From Pachyseris speciosa (taxonomy: Eukaryota > Cnidaria > Anthozoa > Scleractinia > Pachyseridae): a DNA stretch of 64,000 nucleotides. A model generated the notes under the pieces. It saw only the letters and a program-made list of their open reading frames with translations, did no database searches and was not told the origin of the DNA. Below are positions 1-11,418 of this stretch, one piece after another (within the stretch, counting starts at the first letter, position 1; each line of letters opens with the position of its first letter). Position numbers and translations under genes: made by a program. The stretch spans positions 720,001 to 784,000 of the forward strand of contig JAEMWC010000024.1 in assembly GCA_016490735.1 (NCBI GenBank), in the 5' to 3' direction.

Positions 1-1006
1 TGAAAACGAATTTTTGGTTTTATCAGCGTAGTTGATGAGGCCGAATTCAGCCCCCATAATCGGGATTCGAGGGAAGAGATAAGCAGTCAGTGAGCAATGG
101 AAAGAGTCTTTGGTCCTGTCTGAGGTGTAAGAATCAGCGCTTACGGGCCTTCGTGCCTCGTTCGTTCGCGCTTTCGGTAAGTTGCGTTTATCTTGGTAAT
201 TTTCGGGAAAGAAAACAATTTTTCGCAAACTAAGATTAAACATCTCCATTAAGTTCACGTGTTTTTCAGAAATGAAATGTTAGGAACATGTCAACTTGAA
301 GCCCTCTGACCATTTTGTGAGGCAAGCATGGCTGATGCGAGTGATAATGATGATGGTGATGATGACAATGGTGGTATTTTGAAGTTGGTTTTCTATCTAT
401 CGGTGATATTACATCAACAAACGCTCAACAAACGGCAAATAAAAACTGAAAAAATGATATTTTACTAAAATATATTTTGATGCCTTTTTAAAGTTATAGT
501 AACAATATCTTTCTGAAAACATACAAATAGCCTGAGACTTCCTAACGAATTGCAAAAATTACATCAAACAACGAGAACGTCATGGCACAAATTACTTTCA
601 ACCTAGTAAAGGTTGTATCAGCCGAGCTTTCAAACTATGTCATCTCGAGCGTAATTTTTCAGTTAAAGCATTTCTTTTGCGATTCATCGGCCCTGTAAGG
701 CCAGTCCAAGAGTTTTTGCGCTGGTCCTATTCCTGTGAACTCACAATATAACACAACAGCGTCCTCCACCTACAAAAACGAGAAAACGTGCATCAGTTAA
801 TAGAAGGTCGGGAATTATGCCTTTTTACTATTAATAACCTCCTTACTGGGAAAATCTAGAGAAAATTGGAGACACTGGGGAGTCCAGTAAGGTTGATTTC
901 CTCCCCCTGCGAAACTGAGAATACACGAAATGCCTAGTGGATAAGGTTAATGAATCCCTAAGGTTTTTCGTTAACATGCATTTACTTCCTCTTCCCGCTT
1001 TTATAG
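1..1006. other. No gene recognised
   Basis: No coding frame with recognisable protein character, splice structure or repeat architecture was seen. A terminal exon of the minus-strand CAP gene could lie here or beyond the window edge, but I could not identify one. Confidence 0.5.
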
Positions 1007-1300
1007 AATTCAAAGGTGACAGACCACAAACAAATGTTGCTTCTAAAAATATCTGCATGTAATAACTGTTCATCAGTAGGATACCTAAAATGTGTGCAAT
1101 TCCACAATTGGTTTCGGCTCCATCAAATCCTAAACCAACTGCAGAACATTTTAGGAGGAGCCACCCACACCGCGAGCACAGTTATTGACAATACATATTA
1201 GCAAGGAAAACAACGTAAAATAATAGGAGTACGTTAAATAATGAACTAAGCACACGTGAACTAAATAACGAACTAAGCAGACGTAAACTAAATGAGCAAG
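1007..1300. repeat. Dispersed repeat, copy 1 (second copy near 29.3 kb)
   Basis: This stretch is nearly identical to 29287-29560. Both contain the same run from 'aattcaaaggtga' through 'atgttgcttctaaaaat' to tandem blocks of 'gaactaagcacacgt'. The 29-kb copy lies directly beside a foldback MITE. No coding capacity is evident, so this is an interspersed repeat of unknown class. Confidence 0.75.
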
Positions 1301-1468
1301 CACGCGCACAACTTCAGGAAAATTGCGCGCGCACACTTGCATTAAAATGTAAAGGAATGAGAACAACAAAGATCAGCGCGTTCAAATCAATCTTTTCTCG
1401 GAGTTTACGAAGTCTCAGTGTTATATTCTGACCGTGGGAGTCTGGGTATGAGATTAGTGTCAACCTAC

Positions 1469-2410
1469 CGCCGCCTCCGTTTGTAGCGGGTTTTACATTT
1501 TCGGGGAACTGCCCACGGACATTTCCTGGGGGTTGATATCGTGCAACAACAAACTGTGCTCCAGTGGCACTAACAGCTTTTCCAGCTCCCATCTGTTCAG
1601 AACTCTGCCAAACAATCTGAGTGAAATGGCCGGTTTGTCGGGAGAAGCCTGGGTTGCCGTATCTGTATTTGTCGTGTTCCTCATACCACATATCTGTCAC
1701 TTTTCTCCCTGTAAGCTGACCGCCTATACAGTGAAAATAAAAATAAAAAATAAAAAACAAAGAAAAAAATAGTGTATTTCTAAAGTTCCTTTCTCCGTTT
1801 GCTGCGACTACTTTGAGAATCTCGCTCACACAAGGGTCGTGGCAGGGAAACATGCACACGAACATGAAAAACGGATAAGGGTAGGCTGCAAAATAAATGC
1901 TTTTCTATTGCAGCGTTGAAAGGGAGTGGTTTCTTCAGGCGCTGATAGACTATACAAGCAAAACCTCAGACGTTTCGACCAATGTTAACACTCGTATTAC
2001 TGAATGCCGTTACATAGAGTAAAAATCCAAAAGCGCAGACCGGTTTGCGAGAGACTAAGTGTGAATCAAAGGACTTTTAGACCCCATCGCTCCCCCTGAT
2101 CGCACTTTCTCGCTTAGCTTGCTTGTCAAGCCTTTTCTCAAGAAAGCGTCAACGCAAATCGGAATCGACTGCCTTATCATATCAAGAGGGCTTATCGCAG
2201 TCTCTTTTCTCTTACCCGACATATAAGCAATGTTTTCTCCGTAATCATTGGAGCTGCTTGGCTGAATATGGTTCCTTTTGGCCAAGTCCTCTGCCCATCT
2301 CTGCGCTTCTGCCGCCAGTTTAGAGTTCCACTTCAAAGCAGGAGCACTGTGCCGCGAACGAATTTCGTTGTGCGTCTTGAGAATCTCATTATTGAATTCT
2401 CTGGTGCTCT
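1469..2410 (-). CDS. CAP-domain unit (GAPR-1-like), second of a probable two-domain gene
   Basis: Two exons on the minus strand, 2410-2216 (195 nt) and 1723-1469 (255 nt), both phase 1. The first encodes the N-terminal half of a CAP domain (AHN-type motif [12 protein letters not shown], then GENIAYMSG). The second encodes the C-terminal half ([26 protein letters not shown]). These motifs are typical of the Golgi-associated plant pathogenesis-related protein 1 group (GLIPR2/GAPR-1), small CAP proteins that usually lack a signal peptide. The 5' exon is preceded by a good acceptor and has no start codon of its own, so it probably continues from the CAP unit at 2966-4098: phases match and the upstream exon ends in a GTGAGT donor. 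A GTAGGT donor follows [11 protein letters not shown], so at least one more exon is expected below 1469, possibly outside the window. Alternative: a separate gene with an unseen first exon. Confidence 0.8.
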
Positions 2411-2965
2411 CTGGAAGAAATGAAGAAGAAAGAGCTAAAAGGTCAATAGCGGACAATTCCCTTTGGGACAAACGGACACAACGGTTCAATGTAACCGCCT
2501 CTTTTTCGATAACATTTCAGTAAGCACTTCTATGCGTTTGAAACCGATTTTTGTACCCCTTCTCTCACCGAGATTTAATGTTGGAGATCTGGAAACTTTT
2601 GGGGAAGAAATGGTCACCATTGTTAGGGGGTGGTGAAAAGGGGCGTTGCCGGGAAAAGTTTGTTCCAAACTGCAATGCTTCTTTTGTGTTTAGAAACTGC
2701 GTAAATGAGTATTTGTCCCAAGACCTTTATCCAAGATTATAAATAAAATCACCCAGACAAGAAGCTAAACTCCATGCTCCAATCAGGCTTATCATGATTA
2801 TTAGCGAAATTATCGACCAGAAGGCAAACTCGAAATGTGATTGGCTACGCATGCGCAAGGGCGGTCTAATTTGCGATAGTCTACCGGATATGCAAAGAAA
2901 CGATCTTGGAACTCACACATTTGAACCCCAACATAATCATATAAATTCAAAATATAAAAACTCAC

Positions 2966-3342
2966 GTGGTTTTTCTTTCCCTCCACTGGTGAGAGGAGTT
3001 CTTACAGTTACGGTTTTTCCGCTCGTTGCCTTGCCGCTTGGCTGCTTAGATCGTTCGGACATTTTGGACCCTTTCGGTTTCACATTTTCCGGAAAGTGTC
3101 CCAGAACATTTCCAGGGGGGTTGTACCGCGCGACCACGAATTGTGTACCATTCGCATTGGCAGCTTTCGCGACCCCCATTTCTACCGAGTCGATCCAGAT
3201 GACTTGAGTGAAATGACCAGTGCCTGAGGCAAAACCAGGGTTCCTGAAGCTGTAGTCTTTGATCTCTTCATACCACATGTCCACCGCTCGCTGTCCTGAC
3301 ATTTCGTAGCCTTTGAAAAGAGCGATAAAAACGCATTTCGTG

Positions 3343-3395
<53 letters not shown>

Positions 3396-4098
3396 CTTTT
3401 CAGAGTTGTTGCTGTTTTTTTTTTATGACCGCCCGGCAAATAATCCTCTTATGAGGGGTTACAGTATGGGAAGATAGATACCACTCTATCAGTTACCCTA
3501 TTGATGCGGTAATGAAGCGTTTTTTTGCAGACTATATTTCGCAAAAATTCAAACTACCAACGATAATAACTACCTTAGCTGATGGATCGTCAAAATATAG
3601 TTGAAAATCGATTCTAAACAATAGGAAGTGTCTTAAAATTAATAACCCGGAAGTTTAGCTGTCTTTGTTGACGTTGTTCGATCTGGCATCTGTAAATGGC
3701 CATAATCTTCGAAGGCCAATGCGGAACACACAATCCCACCTCAAGGCCAATGAGGGTAGGGGTGGGGGGAGAGTTGGAGGGGAAGTCAAAAGTCCCCTCT
3801 CTTGAATATGTAATTTATAATGAGCTAGCTCCTTTTGTTATCACCCGGAGTAACTGATCTCCCCACCCCTCTTCCGTTATCCTTGTTATATTTTATCTAG
3901 AAATACCTGAAGCATACGCCAGGTTTTCTCCGTCGTCTCCAGTATGGTGTTGGAGGCGGTTGAGCTTCACCAGCTCCTTGGCCCATTTCTCAGCATCGGA
4001 GGCCAGTTTTGAAGACCATTTTAAGGGTGGGGCACCATGCTGGGCTCGGTAGTTATTATGCGCGTTCAAACACTCCTTTTGAAACTGATTTGGCATGA
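2966..4098 (-). CDS. CAP-domain unit (GAPR-1-like), first of a probable two-domain gene
   Basis: Two phase-1 exons on the minus strand: 4098-3907 (192 nt; [21 protein letters not shown] at its start, GENLAYASG at its end) and 3310-2966 (345 nt; [42 protein letters not shown]). Together they make one complete GAPR-1-like CAP domain of about 150 residues. The second exon then adds a Ser/Lys/Thr-rich linker of about 40 residues ending at a GTGAGT donor that is in frame with the CAP exon at 2410. I therefore infer a single gene with two CAP domains. An ATG lies one codon into the 5' exon, so translation could start there; an upstream exon is also possible because a normal acceptor precedes it. 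Confidence 0.82.
3343..3394. repeat. (TTA)n microsatellite
   Basis: Uninterrupted TTA trinucleotide run of about 50 nt inside the intron between the two exons of the first CAP unit. Confidence 0.95.
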
Positions 4099-4129
4099 CT
4101 AGAAAAAATAATAAAAATTTTGCCATACA

Positions 4130-5757
4130 TGCAGGTAAAGAGGTTTTCTATACTAAAAGATTGCGCTGCCAAATAGTGACAAACACTCGATATTACCAGG
4201 TAACGCTGCAGACTACCCCACCCTTTTAACCCCGCGATGGTAGATCTGACTTACTGCGTAGAAAACAGTTTCTAACGCACAGCTTTTTATCAGTGTTTTA
4301 TTCAAACGAATTAACATTTTAACTCTCAAAGGTAAGTGAAGCATCAAAGTAAACCGTAGCACATGAAAGGTTAAAGAGGAAACAGTTGTAACACTCGCTC
4401 GGCCGGTACTTATCGGTAAGAAGATAAGAATTACGTGAAATGTGGTTGGATTTTGCAAAAGGAGGGGTCAGAAGCCAGACAAGATCCAGGAAGTTGATGA
4501 GGGTCTCGTGACGGATTAGAACAATGCCGGTTTCACGTAAAAGAAAAAATTGCTTTCGCCAAATAACACATTTTTATCGTTTACAATGTTTTTTATGCTA
4601 AGTTTTCCTAGTACACAATATCAGATATTATTCTCGAAAAGTATAGTGAAAATTTATGCGAATAATATTTAGCGAATAAAATAGACCCATTCGGCTTACT
4701 CAATGTTGTACCCAATTCAAACCCTTTGGGATTAAAACCTTTTGTTCCAGGTATTTCCATATCATTTTAATATGAATGCTACATTATAATGCAAATACAG
4801 TACACAAAGAATCTTAAGCCCAGGAGATTTGAATTAGTTAGGGTCTATCGAATGGGTCTATCGAAATAAGAAAAATTACGAGTTTCAATTCAGAAATTTC
4901 ACTTTAGTTTTAACGAGATTCGTCGAGAAAGAAATTGAAGCTTATTCAGGGACTGAAAAAATATATCGTTCATGAAGTATTCTTATCCTGCCCCTATCCT
5001 GCAAGCCTGACATGGCGCTGCAACGGTCCAATGTTGTGAAACCTCGCGGTATTCGACGGAATGCAAATCATAAATTAAACAACGCCGACAATGAATGCAG
5101 TCTCTTACCTTGTTTGAAATGTCAGATATCCAGAGCAAGTCTTAAACTATTCCCTTGTGAAGTAAAATTTCCTACTATATGATGTTCGAGCCTGTTTCAG
5201 CAAAAAGTACGGGGTATTTATCTTAAAGCACTCAACTGTACGGACGCGGACGTGCTTCAACAGTGTAGCAAGTCACAGGAAGTTTAAAGTACGTAATTAG
5301 CGTAACGCAAAGCCTCGTCACGCTTTCCTCGGGCTGGCGAAGCCACCTGGGATTAGAGATTATTAGACTCATTGTATAAGATGTTTTTTAATTCTTTAAT
5401 GCGATTTATGTGTGCGCCAAAAAAATCGGCAACAGCAATAACAGAAGAGATTATTTATTTGGTAAAACTAAGAAATATTTCAATCCAGTAAAGGCGATAT
5501 CCTCAGAAACAATGATGACGTTTTTACCAATAGTCGACAAAACAAAGTCACATGGAAAAACGTCAAATCCACGCGTAACTCACGGAAGAAAGTCACGTTG
5601 TGTTGGTACAAACCTTTCACGCCTAAAGGAGGCATTAAAAAAACATCCTTTTATGGCAAGAGCAACCAACATTGATCATCTATTTGATTTTTAGGGATAT
5701 TACGCATCCGGTAAGCCACTTCTTCTCGTACGTTGCTGTTTGCGTGTTTAATACCGG
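4130..5757. other. No gene recognised
   Basis: AT-rich sequence with short open frames only. The longest, near 5410-5694, starts without a convincing ATG context and resembles no family I know. Confidence 0.5.
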
Positions 5758-5763
5758 AACAAA

Positions 5764-6210
5764 CAGGGGCACCCAACGACAAGTTTCGGTAGATATCTGT
5801 TCGATGGAGGGTAATTCGCCTTGGGTTTTCGGCGTCGATTAAAGAGTGCACTCGGATTTTCGTAAGTAAAACGTGGCCTACAAGATTTGCAATTGGGAAA
5901 TCATAGCCCCTACGGTTTTCGGAAGGGTCATAATTGCTGTTTTTGGCAGTCAAAAACGTCAGCTACCATTTTCGGAAAGAAAATAGTTCCCTAGAAAGTT
6001 CTTGGAAAGTTAATTTCAGCTTGCATTTTCTCAAAGGAAGATTTTGTTCCCTAACATTTTCGGGAAATTAAAATTTCAGCTAGGGAATCCGAACAGATGA
6101 ACTTCTTCTAGCTAATGAAAACATCACTTTAAACAGACTTCAAACACCATAAGGTACTTAAAAATGCCTTTCTACAGCTTCTGGTTGATTTGGCTCGTTG
6201 GGTGCCCCTG
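5764..6210 (+). mobile_element. MITE family 1 (447 bp, TIR CAGGGGCACCCAACGA)
   Basis: Ends are CAGGGGCACCCAACGA and TCGTTGGGTGCCCCTG, inverted repeats of 16 nt. The element is flanked by the 6-bp direct repeat AACAAA (5758-5763 and 6211-6216). The same 447-448 bp unit occurs at 24150-24597 and, mirrored, at 50125-50571 and 51524-51970, each time with a different 6-bp duplication. Six-bp duplications are known for IS3EU, Dada and Polinton groups; superfamily not assigned. Confidence 0.92.
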
Positions 6211-6585
6211 AACAAACAAGGATAAACCTGAAATAAAACTTTGCTACAACCATTAAAAGTGATTTTGCCACTCCGTAGGATCGTGGTACTAAAGTGAAGT
6301 TGTTGTCGTCAGTTGTTGTTCTTCCTAACAAAAGGTCAAAGTTTACCGCATTACACAATATCACAACGGAACTTCACCGACATAAAGCCATCAGACATAC
6401 ACATTCTTAGTTAAAAAAAAGTCTTGACAAGCTCCAAGTGTTCGAGTGCAGTGAAAGACCGCTTCTAAAATGCGATAAATCGGGGTTATAACACGCTGTG
6501 ATTTTGATTAATTGTACTGACGTCGGCACATGTTAATTCTGGAAATGATTTTTTTTTTCGTTTAGAAACAAAAGTTAGCATCCTA

Positions 6586-6830
6586 GAGGCCTTCTAAGGA
6601 GTGGAAGCGACAAGCGACATAGTTCTGAGAACAGGCGACAATCCTCTCCAAAAACATCGACAACCGGCAGAAACTGGTAGAAAAGCGTTACAGCTTGTGA
6701 CAGCGACAATTCAATTTTCATTACTCTTTCTTTTCTTTGCGACAGCGACATTTGTCCCTAACGAAACAAGCGACAAACAGAGTCATGAACGAGCGACAAA
6801 ACAACACCAGACCACCCCTTGGAAGGCCTC
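6586..6830 (+). mobile_element. MITE family 2 (245 bp, TIR GAGGCCTTCYAAGG)
   Basis: Begins GAGGCCTTCTAAGG, ends CCTTGGAAGGCCTC, and is flanked by the 6-bp duplication ATCCTA (6580-6585 and 6831-6836). The interior is full of GCGACA motifs. Related copies lie at 61403-61646 and, inverted, near 63286-63520. The open frame across it is not consistently kept between copies, so it is probably non-coding. Confidence 0.88.
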
Positions 6831-6839
6831 ATCCTAAAA

Positions 6840-9330
6840 GGTCCATAAACAGCTTAGAACAAGATCATTACAGACGATGTATTCGATAAAGCAGCAGAGA
6901 CCATAGATGACAAAGATGGCTGGCTCTAATTTAAATGCAATAAAATTACGAAATTAATCGGAACGAAATAATAAGCGCAAACAATTGCATTTATGACCCG
7001 GACGAAAATGGAAACCGGCACTTTATGCTGGCTCATGCAAGAGAAAGCCGGTTCATATGTCACTTGAAATATTCAGTCTCAGGCTGCGCGCAAGATGCAC
7101 TTACCTCGTCTGATGTTCAACATATAGCTAACTAGTTGGGCTTTGAATCTTACATTCTCGCCTTAGTCAGGTAGTCAAAATAAATGTGTAATGTGGGCCG
7201 CTCACCTCAAAGATATCCTGTCTGTACGACTTACTCCTTTCCGAGCAGAATTCGAACTGAGTGGACTCCGTTCTTATTTGTAAGGGTTCCGTATGGCTCC
7301 CGTATTGGCTTTGAAATTGCCAACCGCTAAGTATTTATAAATCACCGTAATATTTTTCTAAAAATAAGAAGAACTGAATCACGTCGGTTTCGGCGAGCCT
7401 CAATTAGAATTCATTTTGGTATGTAATAAAAAGATTTGACGTAAAGGAACCTACACTCCAAATAAAAGGCTGGCAAGCGGATTGGTCAACGAAAACCGAA
7501 CATGCTAAGATCCATTGAACTCTATTTAAGTTTGATGCAAATATGTCACCAGCAATGACAAGTTATTCAGCTTAACATCTGAAACGCAAATACACCATGA
7601 CGAAATATTTCTAACCATCTATGCAGGGCTAAACCTCAGGTCGTGACTACGCATAACAAGTTTACGTAATAACAGCTTGATCAGTTAACTTTTGAGTCCG
7701 CTATCCGTGGTTACCGAACGAGCAATTTATGAGCAATACTTTTTAATTGGTTCTGTTTGTTCTTTGATGCTTCGGAAAACAAAAAATTCAATCTGATACT
7801 GCTAAATTATTTCAATTTGTAAACGACCCTTGGTATGACTGCTTACTTTTTACAAACCATGAACCGGATCTGAGAACATGTTGAGCATTTTGGTTTACCG
7901 CACTCCACTTTCGTGCTAGTGCTTTGTAAATACAGCATGACTGTGACATGCTTGGCTTATCATATGAAGCAAAACAATCGAACACGGGTTAATTGCAGGT
8001 GACCGTTTTCTTACAGGTCTTTGTAATTCAAAATAACTTGGAGCCGGTTTGGCATTTAAAATAAAATTGAAAATGGAAAGTACGTTTGGCTATTTTTGGA
8101 AGGAAATCAGGTGGGCTCGAGCCAAGGAGGAGGGAATTCAAAGAGAAGCCAGGGAAAAATTACCAATATCGTGAAATACATGTAGCTGAAGAGAAAACAA
8201 AAGTGGCGAAAAAGAAGGATGAACGAAGCTCCCTATCCTCGTTGTCCACCTGATTTCCCTCCCAGTCCCCAAACAGAAAGTCAAGAACATCCGTTAAAAG
8301 AAATCATTTGGACAGGATTCAAGAATTATGTTGCTATCTAGGCTTCGTATGATTGCAACACGGACTGGACTGCGAAACAGAAGGGAAGGTGGAATACTGA
8401 GATAACTTGTTAATCGCAGGCATGCACAAATAACTCCTATCCTAGGCACCCTGCCGGGATGCCGTTTTCAGTGATTTACCTTCCAAGTTCGTTCATGGGA
8501 AAATATACAGACAAATGAAAATTGACAATGAGAGGCATGCAGCGTCGCTCAATGAATTAATCTTTATTTATTATATGAACACCAATGAAATACTAGGTAA
8601 GCTTTCGAGCGAAAACATGATATCTTCATACGTGAAAATAGCACTTCATATTTTTCGACACTCGAAGAGAATTTCGTATCTTCGCGAGGCCATATAGTGA
8701 AATTAAAGCATTCGCACACTGAACATCGTGAGTGTTGTTGCTTGCATCGACAAAATGGCAGTCACGGACGATAACAAGGGAAAGAAGTCACTTTGTCCCC
8801 AGTAGCTACTACCGTACGCATGCTTGCCATAGCTACTTATACTATTCTCTTCCGCCTTTTGCAGAGCCACAAGCGAGGGATCAGCGGTTCACTGAGCTCC
8901 ACGATTCGGCTTAATGTGAAAATATCTCCATTATGCTATTATGCGTGGGAGTGCCTTCTAATATTTATCCTAGAGAAGTAGTTTTCTCATAACTGTTTTA
9001 CACACGCACGCGTTCTTTCTTCTTTATAGCTTTCTAACTATATACTGTATGATGCTGCATCGAGTTTTACTTGATGCCTTGTTAGACACTGATGCAAAAA
9101 ACGATTTTTAAATATAAACTGAAAAAGTTTCCATCGAACCATTTTAATCTGTAGTTGCGGATTATTTTTGTTCAGTTTAATTTTAGTTCTTATACTTAGT
9201 TTTAAACCTTACCTTGTAGTCTTAATTCTTAGTCTTAAATGTTTTATTTTAAAGTATTTTTGATCTTTATTTCTAGAGAACCCTCCTGAAAACCACCATC
9301 AGGTGATTGGAGGCTTCCTTTTAAAATATT
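6840..9330. other. No gene recognised
   Basis: About 2.5 kb of AT-rich DNA without convincing exons, tRNAs or structured repeats on either strand. Confidence 0.5.
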
Positions 9331-9331
9331 T

Positions 9332-9338
9332 ATTGTTG

Positions 9339-9371
<33 letters not shown>
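9332..9371. repeat. (TTG)/(TTA)n microsatellite
   Basis: Run of TTG then TTA/ATT trinucleotides, about 40 nt. Confidence 0.9.
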
Positions 9372-9372
<1 letters not shown>

Positions 9373-9415
9373 TTAATTTTTAATTCACAGTCTTTGTTGG
9401 TGTTCTTTTCATGCA

Positions 9416-9566
9416 TCAGTCGGGTGCAAACCATGCATTTTGGCCCTTGTAAAGTATGTTACACTTGATACAATGTTTCGTGCACCTTGTCTCGCAGTGG
9501 CGTTGCGACACAAGCTGCATGAAACATTGCCGACACTGAACAGTGCCTAAGTCATTCCGTGCACGC
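9416..9566 (-). CDS. Candidate Cys-rich terminal exon, unknown protein
   Basis: On the minus strand a strong acceptor (tttactttcttctag) opens an in-frame exon of 151 nt ending in TGA at 9418-9416. Its product has the clustered pattern CRQC, then HCETRC, then HCIKC, as expected for a zinc-binding knuckle. It is shorter than the usual ORF cut-off. No other exon of the gene is recognised nearby and no family is assigned; it may be the tail of a host gene or a transposon protein remnant. Confidence 0.35.
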
Positions 9567-9571
9567 CTAGA

Positions 9572-11190
9572 AGAAAGTAAATAAATTACCAGTTTCTATT
9601 AAGGAGGCTGTCAATCTTGCGGTTTGTATCTCTGACTTGATTATGCTTCTTAAGGTATACCGCCTAAGGATGACACTCCCTGTTTACAATTAAAGGCTTA
9701 GAGGTTAGTTAGTTATGTTGAAGTTACACACTTGAAGCGAAATCTTCCTCAACCAGGTGAAAAGCTTAGACTTCCTTCGGTTAAATCCATCGTTTGCAGT
9801 TAAAAGCAGCCTTTGAAACCTAGAGGTAAGACATTGAAATATATCGGAACTAATTTCCTTTCGTGAAATGTTTTTTTTTGACCACTGATATTCATTTCAT
9901 ACCTCAAGATTTCTTTCTTTTTTATATACATATCAGCTACAATCATACATTGAGGAATCCATAATGGTAAAGGATAGGCTAAATTTAATTTATCCTAAAT
10001 GATATACATTCTACTGTAGGATAAAAAGATAGCGAGCCAATAATCCTTAGAGTCCAGCTTCCCAGGTCAATAAAGAGATTAAAAAAAATACTGCTTAGTA
10101 GCTTTATAAAAAAGAGACGCATTCAAAGATCACATGAGGTAGTTTTTAGAATGAAACATACTCAGTAAAAACCGTATTTATGAGTTTATTGTTCAAAACG
10201 GGTTTTTATTTATTTATTTTCGTCAGAAACGTTCTCTATTGAAAATCTGTTTTGACTGAGAAATTCTAATGCTTAAATATCATTTGCTAGGCCATTCTGA
10301 ATACGAAATTCAAGTTTCACGCGCATCAGAAAAAGATAACAATACGGTTGATTGGGAAGTGAATGAGTTACGCCAGGGGTCCGTAACATACAGAGTGATT
10401 CGTTTACTTCTGTTGTGGCAAGTTCTTCTTCAACACGGGAGATTTTTAAGAGGTAAATTGTGCTTTTTTCAAGACCGAAAGAACTAATTTTCTAGTTTTA
10501 AAGGGAAAATTAATATGGATTTAACAGCGATGAAAGTTTCACGGAGTCCGTGAAAAAATAGGTCAAGGAAGCTCCCTTAATGTCCCATATAATTACGGAA
10601 AAAAGTTTTGTTCTATTTGAAGGAAATCATACGACAACTGACTCAATTTTATTTGAACGTTAAACGCATAAAAATCAGCCTAAATGATATCCGTGAAACC
10701 AGACCCCACCACATTTATGAATTAAATATTAAACAAGCTATCATTTAAGTCTAGAATTTTCCTCTTTTATTAATTTTGAATACTTTGTAATTTTCAGCGG
10801 CACTGTTTCCTAAAATCAAAAATTGAATTCTTAATATTTACTGGGTTCGCTTAACTATTTACTGTATAGTAGAGGTGTGTTTTGGCTATACCCTCTTTGA
10901 TGCTCCATTTTGAACAATGATGCTATAATAATATTGAGTTGCTGCTGTGGTCACAGTCAGTGAGTTACTAATTTGCGCTAAGAAATCAAGATTCCTTACC
11001 AGTTTATTGTACATGAATTCAAGTTCAGAAATGTTAAAATAGCTGAATATTCAGGTGACAGAAGATATCAAGCCTTCTGTTAGCAAAACCAACGGGACGC
11101 CAGCAGTCGGGTATTTCTGAGTTCAAAAGAAGTAACACAATGCAAAAGGTGTTCGATTCTACGGTTTGTTTTATCCTTTCCGGGAATTTT
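9572..11190. other. No gene recognised
   Basis: AT-rich sequence; nothing beyond scattered short frames was seen. Confidence 0.5.
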
Positions 11191-11192
11191 TT

Positions 11193-11330
11193 GGCCTGCG
11201 TGGCAGGCGCTAGAAATGGGCAGGGAATACGGGCGCGCGCGGAGCGGGGGGAGAGAGCACTCCCCTCGCTTCGCGCGCGCTCTAGTTCTCCCCATTCCCT
11301 TTCCCTTTCTAGCTCCTGCCACGCAAGCTA
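11193..11330. mobile_element. Foldback repeat (MITE-like), GC-rich
   Basis: The left end GCCTGCGTGGCAGGCGCTAG is mirrored at the right end (CTAGCTCCTGCCACGC). Between them are facing GCGCGCGC-rich blocks. A related half-copy without its partner arm is seen around 36015-36080. Confidence 0.65.
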
Positions 11331-11418
11331 GGAATTTTTCATGCATTTTCTCGATCCTTTAATGTTGTTCTCCTGATTTAGATTATTTCACTAAAGACGT
11401 TTAACAGTCAGCTGTGAA

